Translations under genes and position numbers: made by a program
Assembly: GCA_004322375.1 (NCBI GenBank)
Contig: SCUC01000298.1
Location: 1-13,130 of the forward strand
Length of the DNA stretch: 13,130 nucleotides
Direction: 5' to 3'
Source of the DNA: Bacteroidota bacterium
GTDB taxonomy: Bacteria > Bacteroidota > Ignavibacteria > UBA10030 > SZUA-254
The notes under the pieces: model-generated
Database searches by the model: none
Told to the model about the DNA's origin: nothing
The model's input: the letters and a program-made list of their open reading frames with translations, nothing else
Shown here: piece after piece, positions 1-7,900 of the stretch
Numbering within the stretch: the stretch's first letter is position 1
How the letters are laid out: every line of letters begins with the position of its first letter

Positions 1-1
1 C

Positions 2-3000
2 GGCGTAAGCGCAAGCTATACGGTAAACTCAAGCACGGATATTTCAGCAACAGTTCCGAACACTGCAACGACAGGCGTTGTTACGGTAACGACGCCGTCA
101 GGTTCAAATTCGAGCAGCTCGAGTTTTGTTGTTCAGGCAACCATCGTCAGCTTTACACCTTCGAGTGGAATTCCGGGAACGACAGTTACTATTTCAGGGT
201 ATGCGTTTACAGGAGCATCGGTAGTTGCATTCAACGGAACAAATGCTTCCTTTACAGTAGATTCGTATTCCCAAATTACTGCAACAGTTCCGGCGGGCGC
301 GACGACGGGCGTTATTACGGTAACGACCGCAGCCGGCACGGCGACCAGCGCGACGAACTTTGACCTTCTCCCGAATATTACCAGTTTTTCGCCGACCAGT
401 GGAGTTATTGGCGACGTTGTTACGATTCTTGGAACAAACTTCACAGGGGCAACCGATGTCTCCTTTAACGGGACTAGCGCGGCAATTTATACCGTAGTTT
501 CCTCTACGCAAATAGACGCAGAGGTTCCTGCAGGAGCAACTACAGGCTTGATTGCTGTAACCACGCCTGATGGAACCGATAATAGCGCGACCAATTTTTC
601 CGTGGAGCCTAACGTAACAAGCCTCACTCCGTCATCGGGCGAAGTTGGCGATGTTATCACCATCGGCGGCACGGCGTTCACAGGCGCGACGTCAGTGACG
701 TTTAACGGCGTAAGCGCGAGCTATACGGTCAACTCAAGCACAGATATTTCAGCCACAGTTCCGAACACTGCAACAACAGGACTTGTTACGGTAACAACTC
801 CTTCCGGCTCAAATTCAAGCAGCACGAACTTCTCCGTTCAGCCAACGATTTTGAGCTTCGTCCCGACAAGCGGCACTCCCGGAGCATCGGTGGTAATCAC
901 AGGGTATGCGTTTACCGGAGCGACATCGGTTGAATTTAACGGCGCGGCAGCATCGTTCACGGTGAACTCCTATTCACAAATTACGGCAACTGTTCCGGCG
1001 ACGGCAACAACAGGCGTTATCACCGTTACAACTCCTGCCGGCACGGCGACCAGCGCGACAAACTTTACGCTCGACCCGAACATTACCAGCTTCTCGCCGA
1101 CAAGCGGCATCATCGGTGATGTCATTAGCATATTCGGAACGAGCTTTACGGGCGCGACGGATGTTTCATTTAACGGAACGAGCGCGGTAACGTTCACCGT
1201 TGTTTCGGCAACACAGATTGATGCAACTGTACCTGCAGGAGCGACAACCGGTCTTATTAGCGTAACAACTCCGGATGGAACTGATTTCAGCGCGACGAAT
1301 TTTTCAGTTCTCCCCGATGTGCAAAGCTTTGCGCCGACGACAGAGCAGGTAGGACAATCCGTAACGATAACAGGAGCAAGCTTCACCGGGGCGACATCAG
1401 TAACGTTTAACGGAACGAGCGCGAGCTTTACGGTAGATAACGACGCACAGATTACGGCAACGGTTCCTAATAACACAACCGATGGCGTTATTGTCGTAAC
1501 AACGCCTTCGGGTAGCGGCACAAGTCTGACAACATTCGGAATTGAGCCGGATGTAACCGGATTTGCCCCAGCGAGCGGAATTGCAGGAACGAGCGTTGTT
1601 ATTACAGGAACAGGGTTTGATGGCATTACGCAGGTTCTTTTCAATGCAGTGAACGCTTCCTATACTGTTAACTCTTATACTCAGATAACGGCAACGGTTC
1701 CTGCCAGCGCATCAACAGGACAAATTGTTGTCGTGAATGGCAATGGTAACGATCCCAGCACAGCGAATTTCTTAGTTCCGCCAACTATTACAGGATTGTC
1801 GGCTTCGAGCGGCATCATCGGTTCAACTGTAACAATTACAGGAACCACCTTTGTCGGCGTAACGAATGTGGCGTTTAACGGCGTTAGCGCGGTAAGCTAC
1901 ACTGTCGTTTCAGCGACTCAAATAGATGCTGATGTTCCCGCGGGCGCGACAACCGGTTCTGTAACCGTTACAACCGCAGGGGGAACCGGCACCAGTGGAA
2001 CGACATTTACAGTGCTTCCGAATATTACCTCCTTTACCAATTCACCCGGTCCGGTGGGGACTTCGGTAGTGATTTCCGGAACAGCGTTTACAGGGGCGTC
2101 GGCTGTTACGTTTAACGGAGTCAGCGCAAGCTACACCGTGAATTCTTCGACACAGATTACTGCGACAGTGCCGAACGGCGCGTTGACAGGAGCGATTCAG
2201 GTAACAACGGCGGCAGGAACTGCAACGAGCGCGACGAATTATGTCGTTACTCCTTCCGTTTCCAGCTTTACCCCGACAAGCGGAACAATCGGTTCATCGG
2301 TTACGATTAATGGGCAGGCATTCACAGGAGTAACGGGAGTAACGTTTAACGGAGTGAGCGCATCGTTTACGTTTGTTTCAAATACACAGGTAACGGCAAC
2401 CGTTCCCGCAGGAGCGACAACAGGCGCAATTGCTGTAACAACTCCATCGGGTACGGGAACGAGTGGTACGAATTATTCGGTGTTGCCGGGCATCTCGAAC
2501 TTTTCCCCGACGAGCGGGATTATCGGCTCAACAGTCACTATTACGGGTACTGCATTTACCGGGGCGACAGCAGTGACATTTAACGGCGTTAGTGCAGTTG
2601 CATTTACAGTGGTTTCATCAACCCAAATTGACGCAACAGTTCCGGCGGGATCAACCACAGGATTAATTAGCGTAACGACGCCTTCCGGCACATCAAATAG
2701 CTCGACGAGCTTCACGGTTCTCCCGAATATTTCTTCGTTCACAAATTCACCGGGACCTGTCGGAACATCGGTTGTTATCACCGGCAGTGCGTTTACCGGA
2801 GCTTCCGCCGTTACATTCAATGGGGTTTCATCAAGCTACACCGTGAATTCTTCCACACAAATTACCGCTACCGTTCCTAGCGGAGCAACCACCGGGGCGA
2901 TTGCCGTAACTACGGCAGCTGGTACTGCGACAAGCGCGACCAATTACGTCGTAACGCCAAGCATCACCAGCTTCTCACCGGGCTCAGGAGGAGTAGGCAC

Positions 3001-4606
3001 AACAGTAACGATTAACGGGCAGGCATTCACCGGCGTAACGAATGTAGCCTTTAACGGAACGAATGCAACGTTCACATTTGTCTCGAACACGCAAGTAACT
3101 GCAACAGTCCCGAATGGCGCAACAACAGGAACCATTGCAATCACGACCCCATCAGGAACGGGAACAAGCGTGGGCAGCTTCACTGTAACGGCGACGATTT
3201 CCAGCTTTACCCCGACTAGCGGCGTTATCGGCACCGGTTCTATCATCGTGACAGGAACTGCATTCACCGGAGCGACCGCATTCAGGTTCAATGGAACCAA
3301 TTCCGTATTTACAGTTGATTCGTATTCACAAATTACAGCCACCGTGCCTGCAGGCGCGACGACGGGTCTTCTTAGCGTCGTAACTCCAGCCGGAACATCG
3401 AACAGCTCTACGAATTTCACCGTTCCGCCGAACATTACCGGCTTTAGCTCATCCACGGGAACTGTAGGCGCCAGCCGGACAATTAACGGCACGGCATTTA
3501 CCGGAGCGACCTCGGTAACATTTAACGGCGTCAGCGCAAGCTACACGGTATCTTCATCAACAGCAATTACTGCAACTGTACCGAGCGGCGCGACGACAGG
3601 TCCTGTTGCCGTAACAACGCCCTCAGGCACAGCGACAAGCGGCACCAGCTTCACGGTTACGCCGACTGTTTCCGGCTTCTCGCCCACAAGCGGCGCGGTT
3701 GGCGCATCGGTAACAATCAATGGTGAAGCGTTTACCGGCGCGACATCGGTTACGTTTAACGGTATAAGCGCAGCGTTTACAGTCGTCTCGAACACGCAGA
3801 TAACGGCAACGGTACCGGCCACAGCTACAACCGGAACGATTCAAGTAACGACGCCGTCAGGTTCAGGAACAAGCGGTTCTAATTTCTCAGTCCTGCCGGC
3901 AATCAGCAACTTTACGCCTACGAGTGGAACGATAGGCTCCTCTGTTACCATTAACGGCACGACATTTACCGGTGCAACCGCAGTGCGGGTGAATGGAGTG
4001 AACGCGGCAGCATTTACGGTTATATCATCTACGCAAATTGATTTCACGGTCGGCAATAGCTCAACGACAGGATTGGTGAGCGTAACAACTGCCGCCGGGA
4101 CTGCCAGTAGCTCGACGAACTTTACGGTTCTTCCGAATATCACCGGATTCAGCGCCGGTTCAGGAGTAGTGGGAACAGGAATTACGATTAACGGCTCTGC
4201 CTTTACGGGCGCATCATCGGTGAAATTTAACGGCGTGAGCGCGGCATTTACTGTCGCCTCATCCACGTCAATCACGACGACGGTTCCAAGCGGAGCGACG
4301 ACTGGATTCGTTACCGTTACGACTGCTGCAGGCACAGCGACGAGCGGAAGCATGTTTACCGTTCCTCCATCTATTGCAAGCTTCGGTCCGGGAAGCGGAG
4401 TTGTGGGGGACAGCATTACAATCACGGGTGAAGCCTTTACCGGAGCAACGAATGTATCGTTCAATGGAACGTCAGCCGGGTTCCTTGTCTATTCTGCAAC
4501 ATCAATCAAAGCAGCAGTACCGGCAGGAGCGACAGACGGATTTATTACCGTAACAACGCCGAGCGGAAGCGCGAGCAGCAACCCGACAAGCTTTGACGTG
4601 TTGCCC
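2..4606 (+). repeat. IPT/TIG coding repeat array: 19 full units plus one partial, with a three-unit superperiod
   Basis: Full units start at 140, 374, 611, 845, 1079, 1316, 1550, 1784, 2021, 2255, 2489, 2726, 2960, 3194, 3431, 3665, 3899, 4136 and 4370; bases 2-139 are the end of an earlier unit. Unit lengths run 78-79-78 residues, repeated six times from 140 to 4369, so each triplet is exactly 705 nt. The 79-residue middle unit (2nd, 5th, 8th, 11th, 17th) carries a VVSxTQID signature with one extra residue before it. The third unit carries an NSST-type loop, and the first an SYSQ or FVSNTQ loop. The 14th unit keeps the 79-residue length and the GLLSVVTP/SNSSTNF tail but has an SYSQ loop, so it looks like a hybrid. 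The 19th unit (79 residues) is more diverged and closes the array. Confidence 0.93.
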
Positions 4607-5329
4607 AAGCTTGCAGTTCTTAACGAGCTAAACGTTATGCTTGTTGTTGACTCGAAGGGATTTGAGCAGCGTCTCTACTTCGGCAAGGTTTCCGAAGCGA
4701 ACGTAGCCCTCGCGAGCAAATACGAATTACGACCTGTTCAGCAGGGCATGTTCGATATCCGCTTTGCCCCTTCTTCGAAAGAATCGAACGGCAGGCTTGT
4801 GGAATTGTTTAGCTCTGTTCAAAAGAACCGGCAATACCGCGTAACTGTTGCGGCTGCAACCTATCCGCTAACGATTCACTTTGATAAGGGGACGAAGCAA
4901 TTATCCGTAATCCGGGTCTCGTCGCTGGTGGACGGCAAGCCGGTGAACACCGTTGAATTGACGAAGAGCAAGAGCTTTACTATTGAAGAAGCTAATGCGA
5001 ATGAACTTCTCATTGAAATTGGAGATGAAATCTCCCTGCCGACTGAGTTTGCGCTGCGGCAAAACTATCCGAATCCGTTTAACCCTGCAACAACGATTCG
5101 ATACGAGCTGCCCGGAACATATTGGGTTTCTCTCAAAATCTATAACATGATTGGCGAAGAAGTCGCTGATGTCATTAATGGAGAGAAAGAGCAGGGCAGC
5201 TACGAAATCAACTGGAATGCGGCAGACCAGCCAAGCGGCGTCTATATTTACCGTCTTACCGTGATGGATGCAACCAACCGGTCGAAGGAAGCGTTCGTCG
5301 AGGTGAGGAAGATGCTTCTCATCAAGTAA
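2..5329 (+). CDS. Giant IPT/TIG-repeat surface protein with T9SS sorting domain (5' end outside window)
   Basis: The frame is open from base 2 to TAA at 5327-5329, giving 1775 visible residues; the start lies left of the window. The TTG at 548 is only an internal codon. Residues to about base 4606 are tandem 78-79-residue IPT/TIG (immunoglobulin-like, transcription-factor-type) repeats. Each has the pattern hTSFSPTSGxxGxxVTIxGxxFTGAT, then VxFNG, TQIxATVPxGATTG and a xVTTPSGT end. They are rich in Thr, Ser, Gly, Ala and Val, with no Cys seen. Bases 4607-5035 encode a beta-rich stalk containing LYFG and GMFDIRF motifs, of a sort often found before sorting tails. Bases 5036-5326 encode a T9SS type A sorting domain (NYPNPFNPATTIRYELP, later GVYIYRL, ending KMLLIK). 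By family knowledge such proteins cross the outer membrane through the Por/T9SS system and are released or anchored at the surface. An adhesin or cell-surface role is inferred; no enzyme domain is visible. The gene ends with a strong terminator, so it is not co-transcribed with thrBC. Confidence 0.95.
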   Translation, partial: GVSASYTVNSSTDISATVPNTATTGVVTVTTPSGSNSSSSSFVVQATIVSFTPSSGIPGTTVTISGYAFTGASVVAFNGTNASFTVDSYSQITATVPAGATTGVITVTTAAGTATSATNFDLLPNITSFSPTSGVIGDVVTILGTNFTGATDVSFNGTSAAIYTVVSSTQIDAEVPAGATTGLIAVTTPDGTDNSATNFSVEPNVTSLTPSSGEVGDVITIGGTAFTGATSVTFNGVSASYTVNSSTDISATVPNTATTGLVTVTTPSGSNSSSTNFSVQPTILSFVPTSGTPGASVVITGYAFTGATSVEFNGAAASFTVNSYSQITATVPATATTGVITVTTPAGTATSATNFTLDPNITSFSPTSGIIGDVISIFGTSFTGATDVSFNGTSAVTFTVVSATQIDATVPAGATTGLISVTTPDGTDFSATNFSVLPDVQSFAPTTEQVGQSVTITGASFTGATSVTFNGTSASFTVDNDAQITATVPNNTTDGVIVVTTPSGSGTSLTTFGIEPDVTGFAPASGIAGTSVVITGTGFDGITQVLFNAVNASYTVNSYTQITATVPASASTGQIVVVNGNGNDPSTANFLVPPTITGLSASSGIIGSTVTITGTTFVGVTNVAFNGVSAVSYTVVSATQIDADVPAGATTGSVTVTTAGGTGTSGTTFTVLPNITSFTNSPGPVGTSVVISGTAFTGASAVTFNGVSASYTVNSSTQITATVPNGALTGAIQVTTAAGTATSATNYVVTPSVSSFTPTSGTIGSSVTINGQAFTGVTGVTFNGVSASFTFVSNTQVTATVPAGATTGAIAVTTPSGTGTSGTNYSVLPGISNFSPTSGIIGSTVTITGTAFTGATAVTFNGVSAVAFTVVSSTQIDATVPAGSTTGLISVTTPSGTSNSSTSFTVLPNISSFTNSPGPVGTSVVITGSAFTGASAVTFNGVSSSYTVNSSTQITATVPSGATTGAIAVTTAAGTATSATNYVVTPSITSFSPGSGGVGTTVTINGQAFTGVTNVAFNGTNATFTFVSNTQVTATVPNGATTGTIAITTPSGTGTSVGSFTVTATISSFTPTSGVIGTGSIIVTGTAFTGATAFRFNGTNSVFTVDSYSQITATVPAGATTGLLSVVTPAGTSNSSTNFTVPPNITGFSSSTGTVGASRTINGTAFTGATSVTFNGVSASYTVSSSTAITATVPSGATTGPVAVTTPSGTATSGTSFTVTPTVSGFSPTSGAVGASVTINGEAFTGATSVTFNGISAAFTVVSNTQITATVPATATTGTIQVTTPSGSGTSGSNFSVLPAISNFTPTSGTIGSSVTINGTTFTGATAVRVNGVNAAAFTVISSTQIDFTVGNSSTTGLVSVTTAAGTASSSTNFTVLPNITGFSAGSGVVGTGITINGSAFTGASSVKFNGVSAAFTVASSTSITTTVPSGATTGFVTVTTAAGTATSGSMFTVPPSIASFGPGSGVVGDSITITGEAFTGATNVSFNGTSAGFLVYSATSIKAAVPAGATDGFITVTTPSGSASSNPTSFDVLPKLAVLNELNVMLVVDSKGFEQRLYFGKVSEANVALASKYELRPVQQGMFDIRFAPSSKESNGRLVELFSSVQKNRQYRVTVAAATYPLTIHFDKGTKQLSVIRVSSLVDGKPVNTVELTKSKSFTIEEANANELLIEIGDEISLPTEFALRQNYPNPFNPATTIRYELPGTYWVSLKIYNMIGEEVADVINGEKEQGSYEINWNAADQPSGVYIYRLTVMDATNRSKEAFVEVRKMLLIK

Positions 5330-5350
5330 AAAAGTAAAAATTAAAAAATA

Positions 5351-5413
5351 AAAAAGCCGATTCCTCTAAGGGTGTTATAGCCACGGGAATCGGCTTTTTG
5401 ATATATTTTTTTT
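5351..5413 (+). terminator. Strong rho-independent terminator after the IPT gene
   Basis: A perfect 14-nt inverted repeat has arms AAAAAGCCGATTCC (5351-5364) and GGAATCGGCTTTTT (5386-5399), with a 21-nt loop. The loop can add a GTG/CAC pairing (5372-5374 with 5382-5384). The 3' arm ends in five T and is followed by a second T-run at about 5406-5414. The A-run on the 5' side means it could also act on the opposite strand. It starts 21 nt after the IPT stop codon and separates that gene from thrB. Confidence 0.9.
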
Positions 5414-5414
5414 T

Positions 5415-5463
5415 GAATCCTGCAACTTGTATCTTACATTTTGCATCCTGCATCGTAACATTA
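5415..5463. repeat. Degenerate 7-bp tandem array (GCATCTT-like), upstream of thrB
   Basis: Seven successive heptamers in phase from 5415 resemble the consensus GCATCTT; examples are GTATCTT (5429), GCATCCT (5443) and GCATCGT (5450). The array fills the space between the terminator and thrB and would overlap any thrB promoter. It is one of five arrays in the window that share the 7-bp period but not the sequence. Confidence 0.6.
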
Positions 5464-5482
5464 ACTCCTACGCTACTACCGA

Positions 5483-6430
5483 ATGACTAAAAAATACGTT
5501 CTTGTCTATGCTCCCGCCACGATTGCTAACCTTGGGTCGGGATATGATGTGCTTGGCGTCGCGATTGAAAAGCCCGGAGATATCGTGGAAGCGAAGAGAA
5601 CGCTGGAGCCGGGAGTGCATTTTACGCTCAGCACAATTCACGAGAACGTTCCTGCCACCTCACGAAAAAATGTTGCGGCGCATGTTGCGGCGCTGATGCT
5701 TGAAGAATTCAAGCCCCCGTTCGGAATCAAGCTGACGCTGCATAAGCACATGCCGATTGGTTCCGGGCTGGGGAGTTCCGCGGCAAGCAGTGTTGGAGCG
5801 GTTGTCGCTGTGAACGAGCTGTTACAAAAGAAATTGCGGCGGAGCGAGCTGCTCCGGTTCGCAGTGGAAGGAGAACGCCTTGCTTCAGGTTCGCCTCATG
5901 CGGATAATGCGGCGCCTTCGTTATTTGGCGGAGTGTGCCTTGTGCGCAGCTACACGCCTCTTGAGGTTGTGCAGATTCCAATTCAGAAAACGTTCTTTTG
6001 GGTTGTGGTTCACCCGCACGTTATTGTCAAAACAAAAGAAGCGCGCAGCATTCTCCCGAAGAATGTTCCGCTGGCATCCGCTGTGCGCCAATGGGGCAAC
6101 GTTAGCGGGCTGACCGTGGGTTTGATGACCGGGAACGTCGCTCTTGTTGGTAAAAGCATGGAAGATACTCTTGTCGAGCCGTTCCGGGCAAAGCTCATTC
6201 CCGCGTTTGATGAGGTCAAGCGCGCCGCGCTTTCTCACGGGGCGGCGGGCTGCTCGATTTCCGGTTCCGGTCCATCGGTATTTGCGCTCGCACCCTCGCT
6301 CAAGCAAGCGCGGGTCATCGGGAAAGCTATGCGCGACGTTTTTCAATCCGTAGCACATGTTGAATCGGAAATGTATGTCTCCGCAACGAACATGAACGGC
6401 GCGTATGTTATTGACAGCGGGAAAGGTTGA
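5483..6430 (+). CDS. thrB: Homoserine kinase
   Basis: A 315-residue GHMP-family kinase that phosphorylates L-homoserine with ATP to O-phospho-L-homoserine, the step before threonine synthase, in the cytoplasm. The N-terminal motif PATIANLGSGYDVLG (residues 11-25) is typical of ThrB. The glycine-rich ATP loop PIGSGLGSSAASS lies at 91-103 and the third GHMP motif, GAAGCSISGSGPSVFAL, at 253-269. GSPHADNAAPSLFGG (136-150) is also family-typical. The length matches usual ThrB (about 300-320). ATG 5483 is chosen because it places the PATIANLGSG motif at the normal distance from the N terminus; no clear Shine-Dalgarno site precedes it. The stop is 12 nt before thrC, so the two form an operon. No homoserine dehydrogenase gene is present upstream, where the IPT gene and its terminator lie. 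Confidence 0.97.
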   Translation: MTKKYVLVYAPATIANLGSGYDVLGVAIEKPGDIVEAKRTLEPGVHFTLSTIHENVPATSRKNVAAHVAALMLEEFKPPFGIKLTLHKHMPIGSGLGSSAASSVGAVVAVNELLQKKLRRSELLRFAVEGERLASGSPHADNAAPSLFGGVCLVRSYTPLEVVQIPIQKTFFWVVVHPHVIVKTKEARSILPKNVPLASAVRQWGNVSGLTVGLMTGNVALVGKSMEDTLVEPFRAKLIPAFDEVKRAALSHGAAGCSISGSGPSVFALAPSLKQARVIGKAMRDVFQSVAHVESEMYVSATNMNGAYVIDSGKG

Positions 6431-6442
6431 AGAGAGAAGAGG

Positions 6443-7753
6443 ATGAAATTTAAAAGTGTATTGGAACAAAGCTCCCCGGTAGATTTTCGCGAAGCGTTAT
6501 GTAGCGGCATCGCGCCGGATGGAAGCCTGTATGTTCCGGAACTCCTGCCTTCGCTTTCAGTGGAATTCATAAGCAGCCTGCCGGAGAAATCGTTTCAAGA
6601 AATTGTTGTCAAAACACTATCTCTTTTTTTGGAAGAGATGCCCGGTGAAGCTCTTGAGCGCATCGTCAGGCAATCGCTGACGTTTCCCATTCCGCTTGTT
6701 CGGCTTGAAGAACATTTGTTCTTGCTTGAATTATTTCGCGGACCGACGCTCGCCTTTAAGGACGTGGGAGCGCGGTTCATGGCGCAAGCGCTTTCATATT
6801 ATCTTGGGCAGGAAGAACGGGAAACGACAATTCTTGTCGCGACATCGGGCGATACGGGAAGCGCAGTTGCGCACGGATTTTTTAACGTTTCGCATATCAC
6901 CGTGTATGTACTCTACCCTTCAGGCAAAATCAGCAGGCTGCAAGAGCAGCAGATGACGACCCTTGGCGGGAACATCCGCGCCATCGAAGTTGAAGGGACA
7001 TTCGACGATTGCCAGAAGCTCGTGAAGCAATCCCTTGCAGACAGAGAGCTTGTGAACGCGCGAAATTTAACGACGGCGAACTCCATAAATATCGGGAGAT
7101 TGCTTCCGCAAATAACCTATTACGTGTGGGCGATGGCGCAATGGCAGAAACAATTCAAGCAAAACGATGAGAAACCGGTTGTCGTTGTGCCGAGCGGGAA
7201 TTTCGGTAATCTCACAGCGGCAGTGTATGCAAAATGGATTGGAACGCCTATTAAAGGATTTCTCGCTGCGACGAACGCGAACGATGTTGTACCGGAATAT
7301 TTTCAAGCAGGTGTCTTTACACCCCGTTCATCCGTGCAAACGTATTCTAACGCGATGGATGTGGGCAACCCAAGCAATCTTGCGCGGCTGCAAGCGTTGT
7401 ATCGCTTCGACGTGCAGAAAATGAAAAACGATATACAGGCAATAAGCATTACAGACACTCAGACATTAGAAGAAATCAAGCGCACGTATGAGCGGACAGG
7501 ACATGTCATTGACCCGCATACGGCGGTTGGCGTTGCCGCGGCAAGAGCAATGAATATAAAAGCGCCGACAATTATCGCGTCCACCGCGCATCCGGCAAAG
7601 TTCCAGGAGGTGATACAATTGGCGCTAGGGAAGGAAGTTCCATTGCCCGTGCAATTGCAGGAGGCATTAGACAAGCAGAAGTTGAGCGTAAAAATTCCGG
7701 CTGATTTTACGGTTTGGCGTAAAGCATTGTTGGCTGATGCTACAACAAGGTAA
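6443..7753 (+). CDS. thrC: Threonine synthase
   Basis: A 436-residue PLP-dependent enzyme that converts O-phospho-L-homoserine to L-threonine and phosphate, the final step of the pathway. The Schiff-base lysine is K106 in TLAFKDVGARF. A PLP-phosphate or substrate loop is seen as TSGDTGSA (residues 134-141), and SGNFGN lies at 251-256. The N-terminal segment (AxCSGIAPDGSLYVPE pattern, about 18-33) is the one seen in the longer, E. coli-like threonine synthases, which are usually about 430 residues. The start ATG 6443 follows a purine-rich AGAGAGAAGAGG stretch that provides a ribosome site. It lies 12 nt after thrB and is very likely translated from the same mRNA. There is no obvious intrinsic terminator after it, but a 70-nt structured element begins 42 nt downstream and may play that role. 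Confidence 0.97.
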   Translation: MKFKSVLEQSSPVDFREALCSGIAPDGSLYVPELLPSLSVEFISSLPEKSFQEIVVKTLSLFLEEMPGEALERIVRQSLTFPIPLVRLEEHLFLLELFRGPTLAFKDVGARFMAQALSYYLGQEERETTILVATSGDTGSAVAHGFFNVSHITVYVLYPSGKISRLQEQQMTTLGGNIRAIEVEGTFDDCQKLVKQSLADRELVNARNLTTANSINIGRLLPQITYYVWAMAQWQKQFKQNDEKPVVVVPSGNFGNLTAAVYAKWIGTPIKGFLAATNANDVVPEYFQAGVFTPRSSVQTYSNAMDVGNPSNLARLQALYRFDVQKMKNDIQAISITDTQTLEEIKRTYERTGHVIDPHTAVGVAAARAMNIKAPTIIASTAHPAKFQEVIQLALGKEVPLPVQLQEALDKQKLSVKIPADFTVWRKALLADATTR

Positions 7754-7794
7754 ATTTTTTTTAGTTTTGTGGCCACAGCGAAATGGTCGTTAGC

Positions 7795-7864
7795 CGTAGT
7801 AGCCGATTACCAAATCGGCGCCGGATTTGGTTACTTTGTGCGGGTCTGGTGACCCGCTACTACG
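7795..7864. repeat. 70-nt three-way-junction inverted-repeat element (MITE/REP-like), copy 1
   Basis: Perfect outer arms CGTAGTAGC (7795-7803) and GCTACTACG (7856-7864) enclose two hairpins. Hairpin 1 has ACCAAATC (7809-7816) paired with GATTTGGT (7824-7831) around a GC-rich GGCGCCG loop. Hairpin 2 has GCGGGTC (7840-7846) paired with GACCCGC (7851-7857) around TGGT, its last two bases shared with the outer arm. Almost every base can pair on either strand, so it would fold as DNA or RNA. It contains no ORF. It sits between thrC and the HEAGH gene. A second element of the same plan is at 8695-8754. Confidence 0.75.
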
Positions 7865-7900
7865 ATACAATGTAATTTTTGAAACAGCCCTACAATACCC

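Noticed and set aside
970..4464. Long minus-strand reading frames across the IPT region (up to 224 codons)
   Set aside because: They mirror the periodic, Thr/Ser/Val-rich coding repeat on the other strand. The products are low-complexity Val/Pro-rich copies of the same period, with no independent motif.
548..5329. A complete gene starting at TTG 548
   Set aside because: The same frame is open without a stop back to base 2 and encodes further IPT units, so 548 is an internal codon of a larger gene.
5429..5442. Bacteroidota-type promoter (TAnnTTTG) upstream of thrB
   Set aside because: The best candidates in the heptad array do not match the element exactly and no matching upstream box was found, so I did not call a promoter.
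5921..6469. Minus-strand frame of 182 codons opposite thrB
   Set aside because: thrB is clearly coding with all GHMP motifs; the opposite frame has no recognisable domain.
7795..7864. tRNA gene, because of the cloverleaf-like outline
   Set aside because: There are only two internal hairpins, no anticodon-arm geometry, no GTTCRA T-loop and no CCA-side pattern.
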